Of a DNA stretch of 64,000 bases, positions 9,516 to 17,412 are shown piece after piece. Every line of letters starts with the position of its first letter. The stretch's first letter is position 1. The DNA comes from an uncultured Mycoplasmatota bacterium. Lineage in GTDB: Bacteria; Bacillota_I; Bacilli_A; RF39; UBA660. Made by a program: the position numbers and the translations under genes. The notes beneath the pieces were generated by a model that had not been told where the DNA came from, did no database searches, and saw only the letters and a program-made list of their open reading frames with translations. The stretch is from positions 60,529 through 124,528 of the forward strand of contig USFG01000004.1 of NCBI GenBank assembly GCA_900553855.1. The letters run 5' to 3'.

Positions 9516-11273
9516 ATGTTTAAAGAAGAATTAGAGTTAGTTCCAACTAAGCCGGGATCTTATCAGATGTATGATAAAAATGATATAGTTATATATGTTG
9601 GTAAGGCTAAGAATTTAAAGAGAAGATTAAGTTCATATTTTAATAGAACTCAAACTGGTAAGACTGCGGAACTAGTTAAAAATATTGCTTATTTTAAGTA
9701 TATAGTTACTAATACGGAGTTAGAGTCTTTTATATTAGAAATTAATTTAATTAAAAAGTATAATCCAAAGTATAATATTTTACTTAAAGATGATAAGAGT
9801 TATCCTTATATCGAATATAGTAGAAAGCCTTATCCTTCTCTTAAGGTAGTTAGATATTTAAAGGTTAAAAATAGAAAAGATAAATATTTATTTGGGCCAT
9901 ATGTTAATGCTTATGCTGCTAGAAGAATAGTTAATTTAATAAATAGATTATATCCTTTAAAAAAGTGTGAGGGAATGCCTAAAGATGTATGTTTGTACTA
10001 TCACATTCATGAATGTTTAGGTTATTGTAAAAAAGATATTGATCAAGAAAAGATTGATGAAATGGAAAAAGATATCTTATCTTTTTTAAGGGGTAATGAA
10101 GATATTATTAAGAGTAAATTAAAAGAAAAGATTGAGGCTTATTCTGAGGCTATGAATTATGAACTAGCACTAGAGCTTAAAAAAGAACTTGATTATATGA
10201 CTGTTGTATTAGAAAAACAAAAAGTTGAACTTAATCCAAGTGAAAATTTAGATGTAATTAATTATGCGTTTAAAAATGGTTTTTTGTCATTACAAATCTT
10301 GTTTGTTAGGAATGGTAAATTGATAGGTGCTAATAGTGAAATATATCCAGTAATGGAGAATTATTTAGAAGAATTAGAGTATTATATTGCAATGTTTTAT
10401 AATAAAAAGGAAATACCTAAAGAGATATTACTTCCTGATGAGGTGGATGATAATATTTTAAAAGAGATAATTGATACTAAGTTTATAAGAATTAGTAAGG
10501 GTAGCAAAAGAAAGCTTCTTAATATGGCTAAAGAGAATGCAGAGATTAATTTAGATAATAATTTTGAAAGATATCAGCAGAAATTAAATAAAACTAGTGG
10601 TGCTAATGATGAATTATCAGCACTACTTGGAATTAGTATTAACCGAATTGATATATTTGATAATTCTAATTTATTTGGTACTTATGCAGTATCGGGAATG
10701 GTAGTTTTTGTTAATGGAATGCCTGATAAATCTAAGTATCGTAAATATAAGATAATGGATGATAAAAATGATGATTATAACACGATGAAAGAAGTAATAT
10801 ACCGAAGATACTATCATGGATTAATTGATAAAGATTTACCAGAATTAATTTTGGTTGATGGTGGAATAAGCCAAATTAGAGCGGCTAAGGAAGTACTTAA
10901 TAGTTTAAATTTAAATATTAAAGTATGTGGGTTAGTTAAAAATGATAAGCATCAAACTAATGATTTATTAGATGGTGATACTTTAGAGTTATATGACATT
11001 GATAGAACTAGTAATTTGTTTCATTATTTAACGAGAATGCAAGATGAAGTTCATAGATTTACAATTACTTATCATAAACAAATAAGAAGTAAGGGATCTA
11101 TTCAAAGTTTACTTGATAATATTCCCGGTATTGGCGAAAAGCGAAGAAAAGAATTAATTAAAAAGTTTGGTAGTGCTAAAAAGATAAAGGAAGCTAGTTT
11201 ACAAGAAATAGCTGAAATAGTTCCTTTAAATGTAGCGGAAAATTTAAAGAAATATCTAGATAAAAATTTATAA
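9516..11273 (+). CDS. uvrC: Excinuclease ABC subunit C
   Basis: UvrC makes the two incisions around a DNA lesion held by UvrB in nucleotide excision repair. The 585-residue protein has the N-terminal GIY-YIG nuclease domain (residues about 13-90, with YVGKAKNLKRR), a UVR coiled segment that contacts UvrB (about 190-225), the RNase-H-like C-terminal nuclease domain (about 370-520, with 'DNSNLFGTYAVSGMVVF' and VDGG), and helix-hairpin-helix repeats at the end (NIPGIGEKRRKELIKKFG). The longest frame starts at GTG 9507, but that codon is part of the ribosome site GAGGTGA, so the ATG at 9516 is used. A hairpin terminator follows. Confidence 0.95.
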   Translation: MFKEELELVPTKPGSYQMYDKNDIVIYVGKAKNLKRRLSSYFNRTQTGKTAELVKNIAYFKYIVTNTELESFILEINLIKKYNPKYNILLKDDKSYPYIEYSRKPYPSLKVVRYLKVKNRKDKYLFGPYVNAYAARRIVNLINRLYPLKKCEGMPKDVCLYYHIHECLGYCKKDIDQEKIDEMEKDILSFLRGNEDIIKSKLKEKIEAYSEAMNYELALELKKELDYMTVVLEKQKVELNPSENLDVINYAFKNGFLSLQILFVRNGKLIGANSEIYPVMENYLEELEYYIAMFYNKKEIPKEILLPDEVDDNILKEIIDTKFIRISKGSKRKLLNMAKENAEINLDNNFERYQQKLNKTSGANDELSALLGISINRIDIFDNSNLFGTYAVSGMVVFVNGMPDKSKYRKYKIMDDKNDDYNTMKEVIYRRYYHGLIDKDLPELILVDGGISQIRAAKEVLNSLNLNIKVCGLVKNDKHQTNDLLDGDTLELYDIDRTSNLFHYLTRMQDEVHRFTITYHKQIRSKGSIQSLLDNIPGIGEKRRKELIKKFGSAKKIKEASLQEIAEIVPLNVAENLKKYLDKNL

Positions 11274-11278
11274 TTTTA

Positions 11279-11302
11279 AGAACACTTAATTGTGTTTTTT
11301 TG
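11279..11302 (+). terminator. Terminator after uvrC
   Basis: AACAC and GTGTT arms with loop TTAATT are followed by a run of T immediately after the uvrC stop codon. Confidence 0.7.
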
Positions 11303-11361
11303 ATGGAATAAATGATCAAGCGTAAAATTGCTATTATATTTAAATAGAATAGAACAAATGG

Positions 11362-11390
11362 TTGCATCATTTAAGATTTTATGGTAGAAT
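11362..11390 (+). promoter_or_regulatory. Sigma-A promoter for the DUF3419-like gene
   Basis: TTGCAT at 11362-11367 and TAGAAT at 11385-11390 are separated by 17 bases. The leader to the start codon at 11475 is about 78 nt. I see no riboswitch fold in it. Confidence 0.6.
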
Positions 11391-11474
11391 ATATCTCAGG
11401 TTTTAAGGAAATTATAATTAATTTTTGCAAATTTGAAATCATAATAGCTTATAAAATTATTAAAGGGGGATTTT

Positions 11475-12305
11475 ATGAATACTATTAAAAGTGATTTAAA
11501 TTATATTTTTAATGATAAAAAGGGAGATACATTTGCTTATTTATATTCTAGAACAAATGAAGATTTAAAAAGTTTATTTGAAATTATTGATGTTCGTGAT
11601 AAAAATATATTATCTGTTTTATCTTCTTCTGATTATTTATTTTCAGCATTATTTAAAGAAGCAGGAAATATAGAAACATTTGATATTAATAGTATTACTT
11701 ATAGATATTATTTTTTAAGAAAATGGCTCATTCAAAATGGCTATGTTGATGCAGGTAAAATATGTACTCAAGATATATTTAAAATTATTTCTTCTATTAA
11801 AACAGATAATCAATGTGAAAAAGATAGCGTATTATTTTGGAAGTATTTTTTTAATCTTTCAAGATGTAAGAAAGATCATTTATATTATTACGATAATTTA
11901 TTTATTGATATAGCTGCTAAGAAGATGATTTATGAAGATAATTTAGGCGATGTTTCAAGTATTTTATATGGTTATAATTTACAATTTAAACATATGAATG
12001 TATGTAATGGATTTAATTCTGATAAGAAATATGATGTTATCTTTTTATCTAATATTATGGATTATAATAGAAATAGTAAATCTAGGATTATTGATATACG
12101 TGATAATTTAGATGATTTGTTAACTGATGATGGAATTATTGTTATGTCTCATTTTAAGTTCTTTTCAGGATTTAATATAGAACATGAGGTTTTTAGTAAT
12201 ACATTTGATTATATACCTCTTGATATTACTGATAGTTCAATTATTTATTATGCATATAAAAAGAAAAAGAAATATTATAATGGTGCAAAGATTAAAACCA
12301 GATAA
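11475..12305 (+). CDS. DUF3419/BtaA-like putative SAM-dependent transferase
   Basis: The 276-residue protein has a Rossmann-like start: 'NILSVLSSSDYLFSALF' followed by 'ETFDINSITYRYYFLRKW', which mirrors the nucleotide-binding loop and acidic strand end of DUF3419 proteins. The best-known member, BtaA, transfers the 3-amino-3-carboxypropyl group of S-adenosylmethionine to diacylglycerol. A second strand, 'YDVIFLSNIMDYN', sits where methyltransferases keep the motif after the active site. The length is shorter than BtaA (around 400 residues), so lipid specificity is not implied. AAAGGGGGA precedes the ATG. An unknown gene follows 29 bases later. Confidence 0.5.
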   Translation: MNTIKSDLNYIFNDKKGDTFAYLYSRTNEDLKSLFEIIDVRDKNILSVLSSSDYLFSALFKEAGNIETFDINSITYRYYFLRKWLIQNGYVDAGKICTQDIFKIISSIKTDNQCEKDSVLFWKYFFNLSRCKKDHLYYYDNLFIDIAAKKMIYEDNLGDVSSILYGYNLQFKHMNVCNGFNSDKKYDVIFLSNIMDYNRNSKSRIIDIRDNLDDLLTDDGIIVMSHFKFFSGFNIEHEVFSNTFDYIPLDITDSSIIYYAYKKKKKYYNGAKIKTR

Positions 12306-12334
12306 ATTTTGTTATTTAAAAAGAAAGGAAAAAT

Positions 12335-13156
12335 ATGAAGATATATGAATTAAAAGATGGATGTCAATTAAAGTTAATACAAAAAGTACATAAGTTAAAC
12401 GTATTTGATCGAGAAATAGAAGACGTTACTTATGATATTAAAATAATAATCGATGGATCAATTGAATCTAAAAGTGTTCAAGAAGAAAAATATGATAATT
12501 GGTCAAGAAATGATATTGTTAGAACTACAAATTTATATTTAAATAATTATACTTATGCTATTGTTTTATATATTGGACGTGAATCATTTTATAATGGTAA
12601 AGTCGGAGGCGTTATTGATTGCATTAAAAATATTTCTATATATTTAAGAAATTTAAATGATAAAGAGGCATTAAAAACTGCAAAAGAAGTAATAAAGCAA
12701 ATTAGACAAGCAAATAGTGAATATAAAGACTTTTCAATGAATTCTTTATTACGAGAAGAAAATAATGATTTTATATTTAACGTTCTTGATGAAAACATAT
12801 ATTCTGCAAAAAAACTAATTAATGAAAAAACAAAAAAATATAGAGTATCTGATTTATATTTGATAAGTGCTAAGGGTAAAGAAAGAATAAACTATTTTTT
12901 ATGCACATATAATCCTTTATATAATTGTTATATCGAGGTTTTAACAAATAATATTATAGAGCCAGATAGCGATATAGAAGAAAATTACCTTCCTTCAATT
13001 CTAAATGAACTTAATATAAAAATAAGTTTACATAAAAAATTAAATTATTATGAGTTGATATATTTATATGATAAGATTAGGAATATATCTGTTTCTAATT
13101 TAGAAGATAAGCATAATGTGATTGATAGTGGTAAGAAAGAAATGGTTAAAAAATAA
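12335..13156 (+). CDS. Unknown soluble protein
   Basis: The 273-residue protein has no family I recognise. The first half is rich in beta-forming segments (for example 'TYAIVLYIGRESFYNGKVGG'), the middle is a charged helical stretch (about residues 105-150), and the C-terminus is helical and Lys-rich. No membrane segment or signal peptide. AAAGGAAA is placed before the ATG. It lies 29 bases after the DUF3419-like gene and probably shares its transcript; the next gene has its own promoter. Confidence 0.6.
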   Translation: MKIYELKDGCQLKLIQKVHKLNVFDREIEDVTYDIKIIIDGSIESKSVQEEKYDNWSRNDIVRTTNLYLNNYTYAIVLYIGRESFYNGKVGGVIDCIKNISIYLRNLNDKEALKTAKEVIKQIRQANSEYKDFSMNSLLREENNDFIFNVLDENIYSAKKLINEKTKKYRVSDLYLISAKGKERINYFLCTYNPLYNCYIEVLTNNIIEPDSDIEENYLPSILNELNIKISLHKKLNYYELIYLYDKIRNISVSNLEDKHNVIDSGKKEMVKK

Positions 13157-13186
13157 AACCTAATTTGAACAGAAACGAACAAAAGA

Positions 13187-13215
13187 TTGAAATTATATAA
13201 GAAGTATGCTATAAT
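13187..13215 (+). promoter_or_regulatory. Sigma-A promoter before two unknown genes
   Basis: TTGAAA at 13187-13192 and TATAAT at 13210-13215 with a 17-base spacer, 25 bases upstream of the GTG start at 13241. Confidence 0.72.
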
Positions 13216-13240
13216 ACCAGTAATTTAAGGGGGAATTATT

Positions 13241-13753
13241 GTGAATAATATGATTATTACATATGATTATGTTGGATTAGATGGTAAAGTATATTCTGAT
13301 TCTTGTAGAGGAAATTCTGAAAGATTATTTTTGAATCTAGATGATATTATTTCTTTTAGTGTTTATTATTTCGATGAGCAAGGAAAGTATGTTAGAGAAG
13401 CTTATTTTATTTTAGATAAAAAGCATAGCGATAGACTTAACGAATTATATTTTAGAGAAAGTCAAAGACTAATACGTAATTGGATTAATCAAAGTGACCT
13501 TAATGAAGAATCATATAAAGAACTAAAAAATAAATTAGAAAAATTAGATTCACAAAAGAATGAACAAAATGCTTTAATAAGCATTCTTGGCAAAATTAGT
13601 GATTATGCAATTTTTTTAGAAACATCATCAAATACAACAGTAGGAGAATTTATGAACCATACTTATATGTGTTCTTCAAGAAAAGAACTTACTTCTAAAT
13701 TAATGGAAATGATGTTGTATGCAGAAAAAGAAAACAAAGGTAAAAGAAGATAA
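13241..13753 (+). CDS. Unknown 170-residue protein
   Basis: GTG start with AAGGGGG seven to eight bases upstream; a second possible start (ATG) is three codons later. The N-terminal ~65 residues look beta-rich ('ISFSVYYFDEQGKYVREAYF'). The rest is charged and helical with heptad-like Leu/Lys/Glu spacing (about 85-120). No membrane segment. The small N-terminal sheet and helical tail could be a binding or adaptor module, but no family is recognised. The gene has its own promoter and is followed 22 bases later by another unknown gene. Confidence 0.6.
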   Translation: MNNMIITYDYVGLDGKVYSDSCRGNSERLFLNLDDIISFSVYYFDEQGKYVREAYFILDKKHSDRLNELYFRESQRLIRNWINQSDLNEESYKELKNKLEKLDSQKNEQNALISILGKISDYAIFLETSSNTTVGEFMNHTYMCSSRKELTSKLMEMMLYAEKENKGKRR

Positions 13754-13775
13754 AAATTTAAGGGAGCGAATGGTC

Positions 13776-14417
13776 ATGGAATTTAAAATATTATTTAATG
13801 ATAATAATAGTGTTGAAATATTAGATGAAGAACTACAAAAAATTGGTATTAATGAACTTTTACAAAGATTAAGAGATAGTGATTATGATGTGAATCATGA
13901 AATTGAATTTTATACACCTGATAATAGTAAAATTTCTTTTTTAGCAAGAAATTCTTATGATGTATCAAAAGTTATTTTATATCAAATTCATGCTATAGCT
14001 GTATACAAAGGGGATATATTAGATTTTAAACATAATGCCAGTTTAGATATGTATTTTAAAATATTTGAAGTTTATTACGCTATGGATAATTTTGGAAAAT
14101 CTACTGCTTTCGAACAAAGTTATAATTTATTTAATGAAAAAATGAATGATATAATTAATAAATATTGGGAATATGTATCTAATTTTAATGTAAATGATGA
14201 ATTTAAAAATATATTTAATACTATTTTGAAAGTTGAAATCCAAAGAGCAATAGAATATCGAGCTAATAATTTTACTAATATTAAGGAAAATTTTCTTATT
14301 TGTAAAAAAAATCTTTTAGACCAAAAGAAAGAAATAGATGATAAATTAGAACATATTTCATTATTACTAACAAAATTGGAAGATGAATATAATAAAGGCT
14401 TGCATTTAAAGAAATAG
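13776..14417 (+). CDS. Unknown 213-residue helical protein
   Basis: The longest frame starts at 13719 inside the previous gene, but AGGGAG at 13761-13766 is correctly spaced for the ATG at 13776, so I use that. The protein starts with a short beta-rich part, then is helical, ending in a Lys/Glu/Leu coiled-coil-like segment (last ~45 residues). No cysteines arranged as metal sites, no signal peptide. Likely co-transcribed with the preceding gene and closed by a hairpin terminator at 14440-14470. Function unknown. Confidence 0.6.
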   Translation: MEFKILFNDNNSVEILDEELQKIGINELLQRLRDSDYDVNHEIEFYTPDNSKISFLARNSYDVSKVILYQIHAIAVYKGDILDFKHNASLDMYFKIFEVYYAMDNFGKSTAFEQSYNLFNEKMNDIINKYWEYVSNFNVNDEFKNIFNTILKVEIQRAIEYRANNFTNIKENFLICKKNLLDQKKEIDDKLEHISLLLTKLEDEYNKGLHLKK

Positions 14418-14439
14418 ATATTAAATAATTTTATATAAG

Positions 14440-14470
14440 AATTAGTTTGAAATATAACTAATTTTTATTT
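14440..14470 (+). terminator. Terminator after unknown gene pair
   Basis: AATTAGTT (14440-14447) pairs with AACTAATT (14456-14463) and is followed by TTTATTT. It separates the unknown genes from the synthetase operon promoter. Confidence 0.7.
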
Positions 14471-14488
14471 AGTTTAGGTGAAAATAGT

Positions 14489-14517
14489 TTGACTTTATGG
14501 TCTGTTTTAAGTAAAAT
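14489..14517 (+). promoter_or_regulatory. Sigma-A promoter of the T-box synthetase operon
   Basis: TTGACT at 14489-14494 and TAAAAT at 14512-14517 with a 17-base spacer. Transcription would start near 14524, just before stem I of the T-box leader. Confidence 0.8.
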
Positions 14518-14530
14518 ATTAGTATAGTTG

Positions 14531-14740
14531 ATTATTAAAGAAGAAGTAATTATTAGGTAATATATTTAAAGAGAGAGTTAGTTGGTGGAAATACTTAATA
14601 TGTAATAATTATGAGACATTCTTAATATAAAATAATCCGGGTAACTACGATATAAGTTTAATAAAGGCTTTAACAAGTGAAATAAGGTGGTACAGCGGAT
14701 ATATTTCGCCCTTAACTATTATTTCCTTGTTTTTTATTTT
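14531..14740 (+). promoter_or_regulatory. T-box riboswitch leader (specifier GAC/CAT, Asp or His)
   Basis: A tRNA-sensing leader that controls the operon by transcription antitermination. Stem I is closed by TTAAAGAA (from 14533) with TTCTTAAT (14619-14626), then TAATTATTA with TAATAATTA. The apical GAGAGAG and GGTGGAAA elements are present. The T-box sequence AAGGTGGTACAGCGG at 14684-14698 is near consensus and binds the uncharged tRNA end. The competing terminator pairs AACAAG (14672-14677) with CTTGTT (14726-14731), followed by a T run. Compared with the B. subtilis glyQS leader (recalled), the specifier position holds GAC (Asp, 14615-14617). CAT (His) overlaps it at 14617-14619. The first gene is hisS and aspS is third, so both readings make sense. 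Confidence 0.9.
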
Positions 14741-14757
14741 AAGAAAGGATGATTTAA

Positions 14758-16017
14758 ATGATTACTAAACCAAAGGGAACTTATGATGTTTATGGGCTTG
14801 ATGCTAAGAAAAGAGAGTATGTTAATGAAATTATTAAAGGAATATGTCAAAAATATAATTTTGTTAATGTAGAGACTCCGATATTTGAAGATTCAAGTTT
14901 ATTTCATAGAAGTGCTGGAGAAACTAGTGATTTAGTTAGTAAAGAAACTTATGACTTTAAAGATAGAGGAGATAGAAATTTAACTTTAAGACCAGAAGGA
15001 ACTGCGGGAATTGTTAGATGGTTTATTGAAAATAAGTTATATGGTAATATGACTGAACCAGTTAAAGTTTATTATAATGAGAAGATGTATCGTTATGAAA
15101 GACCACAATCAGGAAGAAATAGAGAGTTTACACAGTTTGGCGTAGAAATGATTGGATCTGATGATATTGCAAGTGATGTTGAGGTTATTTCTTTATGCTA
15201 TAATATCTTCAATTTATTAGGACTTGATGCAGTTATTAAAATAAATACTTTAGGAGATAGAGAATCAAGAGAAAAATATCATGATGCTTTAACTAATTAT
15301 TTAAAACCTCATATTAAAGATTTATGTGAAGATTGTCAAAGAAGATTTGAAACTAATCCTTTAAGAATACTTGATTGTAAGATTGATGGAGATAAAGATA
15401 TAATTAAGAATGCTCCTAAGATAGCTGATTATTTAAATGAAGAAAGTTTAAATAGGTATAATAAATTAAAAGAAGAACTTGATTTATTAGAAATAAATTA
15501 TGAGGAAAACACTAATTTAGTTAGAGGACTTGATTATTATAATCATGTAGTGTTTGAAATTAATGTAAACATTGATGGAATTGATACGCTAGCAATTGGT
15601 GGTGGCGGAAGATACAATAATTTAGTAGAAAGTTTGGATGGTCCAAGTGTTCCAGCAGTCGGATTTGCGATTGGTTTTGATCGATTGATGATGTGTTTAG
15701 ATATGGCTCATGTAAATATTCCAGTTAATAATGATGTTGATGTGTATATTATGTATGTTTCTGATACTGAAAAAGATACGGCTTTATATATTGCTCAGAA
15801 CTTAAGACTAAATGGATTTACAACTGAGATGGATTATTTAGGAAAAGGATTAAAAGGACAATTTAAAGCAGCTGATAGATTTAATGCGAAATATTTAGTT
15901 ATATTAAATGATAAAGATTTAGAAGATATGATGGTAAACGTTAAGGATAATGTTACTAAAGAAGAAGAAAAAGTTAATATTAATGATTTATCTGATTATT
16001 TAGATATGAAATTATAG
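14758..16017 (+). CDS. hisS: Histidyl-tRNA synthetase
   Basis: Class II synthetase charging tRNA-His. The 419 residues fit the family. Visible signatures: the N-terminal 'KGTYDVYGLDA' start, motif 2 around 'YRYERPQSGRNREFTQFGVE' (about residues 112-131), the histidine-specific 'RGLDYYN' loop (HisA) and the glycine-rich 'GGGGRYNNL' (HisB), then a C-terminal anticodon-binding domain. First gene of the T-box operon; asnS begins 12 bases after its stop. AAAGGA stands before the ATG. Expression should rise when the sensed tRNA is uncharged. Confidence 0.96.
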   Translation: MITKPKGTYDVYGLDAKKREYVNEIIKGICQKYNFVNVETPIFEDSSLFHRSAGETSDLVSKETYDFKDRGDRNLTLRPEGTAGIVRWFIENKLYGNMTEPVKVYYNEKMYRYERPQSGRNREFTQFGVEMIGSDDIASDVEVISLCYNIFNLLGLDAVIKINTLGDRESREKYHDALTNYLKPHIKDLCEDCQRRFETNPLRILDCKIDGDKDIIKNAPKIADYLNEESLNRYNKLKEELDLLEINYEENTNLVRGLDYYNHVVFEINVNIDGIDTLAIGGGGRYNNLVESLDGPSVPAVGFAIGFDRLMMCLDMAHVNIPVNNDVDVYIMYVSDTEKDTALYIAQNLRLNGFTTEMDYLGKGLKGQFKAADRFNAKYLVILNDKDLEDMMVNVKDNVTKEEEKVNINDLSDYLDMKL

Positions 16018-16029
16018 GAGATGTTAATA

Positions 16030-17394
16030 ATGGATATAAAAGATTTATTTAAAGAAAGTTATATTGGAAAACAAGTTACAATTTCAGGATGGGTTAGAAA
16101 TCATAGAAAGAGTTCTAATTTTGCTTTTATAGTACTATCTGATGGAACAACTATTAATACTTTACAAGTTGTTTATGATACTAGTTTAAGTAATTATGAA
16201 GAAATTAATAAAGTACTTGTTGGATCTAGTTTAGAAGTAACCGGAACTATTGTTGAATCTAGTGGAAGTCAAGATTTTGAACTTAAAGCAGAAAGTATTA
16301 AAATTCTTGGACTTGCTGATGAAACTTATCCAATTCAAGCTAAAAGACATACTAGAGAGTTTTTAAGGGAAGTAGGTCATTTAAGAGCTAGAACTAATTT
16401 ATTTAATGCAGTATTTAGAGTAAGAAGTGTTGCTGCTATGGCAATTCATAAATATTTTCAAGATCGTAATTATGTATATTTTCATGCTCCAATTATAACT
16501 AGTTCTGATTGTGAAGGAGCAGGAGAAATGTTCCAAGTTACAACTCTTGATTTAAATCGTATAGCATCAAGTGGTAAATATGAACCGGAAAAAGATTTTT
16601 ATGGTAAAACAACGGGATTAACTGTTAGTGGCCAATTAGAGGCTGAAACATTTGCAACTGCGTTTAAGAAAACTTATACTTTTGGTCCTACTTTTAGAGC
16701 AGAAAACTCAAATACGAAAGTTCATGCTTCTGAGTTCTGGATGATTGAGCCGGAAATTTCCTTTTGTGATTTAGAAGGCGATATGGACATAATGGAGGAT
16801 ATGCTTAAATATGTTGTTAGTTATGTTTTAGAAAATGCGAAAGATGAAATGAAATTCTTAGATCAATTTGTAGAAAAAGGATTAATAGATAAGTTAACTA
16901 GATTAGTTAATAGTAAATTTACAAGAATTGATCATAAAGATGTTATTACTATTTTAAAAAATGCTGATGTTAAGTGGGAATTTGAGCCAGCATATGGTGA
17001 AGATATTGCTAAAGAACATGAAAAATATATTACTGAATACTTTAATGGACCAGTATTTATTAAAAATTGGCCAAAAGATATTAAGGCATTTTATATGAAA
17101 CAAAATGAAGATGGAGAAACAGTTGCTGCTGTTGATTTAGAAGTACCAGGTGCTGGTGAATTGATGGGTGGATCTCAAAGAGAAGAAAGTTATGAAAAAT
17201 TAGTTAAACGTATGGATGAACTAGGAATGAATAAAGAAGAACTTGCTTGGTATTTAGATTTAAGAAAATATGGTACTTGTATACATTCTGGATTTGGTAT
17301 GGGATTTGAGAGATTACTTATTTATATTACAGGTATTGATAATATTCGTGATGTTATTCCTTATCCAAGAACACCAGGAAATTGTGAATTTTAA
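16030..17394 (+). CDS. asnS: Asparaginyl-tRNA synthetase
   Basis: Class IIb synthetase charging tRNA-Asn. It has an N-terminal OB-fold anticodon-binding domain (about residues 15-105, 'QVTISGWVRNHRKSSNFAF'), then the catalytic core with motif 2 'FRAENSNTKVHASEFWMIEPE' region and motif 3 'GFGMGFERLLIYITG'. 454 residues, as expected. The longest frame starts at ATG 16021, but AGGAG sits directly against that codon; ATG 16030 has proper spacing. Its presence means Asn-tRNA can be made directly, so the neighbouring GatCAB is probably needed at least for Gln-tRNA. Confidence 0.95.
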   Translation: MDIKDLFKESYIGKQVTISGWVRNHRKSSNFAFIVLSDGTTINTLQVVYDTSLSNYEEINKVLVGSSLEVTGTIVESSGSQDFELKAESIKILGLADETYPIQAKRHTREFLREVGHLRARTNLFNAVFRVRSVAAMAIHKYFQDRNYVYFHAPIITSSDCEGAGEMFQVTTLDLNRIASSGKYEPEKDFYGKTTGLTVSGQLEAETFATAFKKTYTFGPTFRAENSNTKVHASEFWMIEPEISFCDLEGDMDIMEDMLKYVVSYVLENAKDEMKFLDQFVEKGLIDKLTRLVNSKFTRIDHKDVITILKNADVKWEFEPAYGEDIAKEHEKYITEYFNGPVFIKNWPKDIKAFYMKQNEDGETVAAVDLEVPGAGELMGGSQREESYEKLVKRMDELGMNKEELAWYLDLRKYGTCIHSGFGMGFERLLIYITGIDNIRDVIPYPRTPGNCEF

Positions 17395-17412
17395 TTTTAG
17401 AAAGGATTATTT

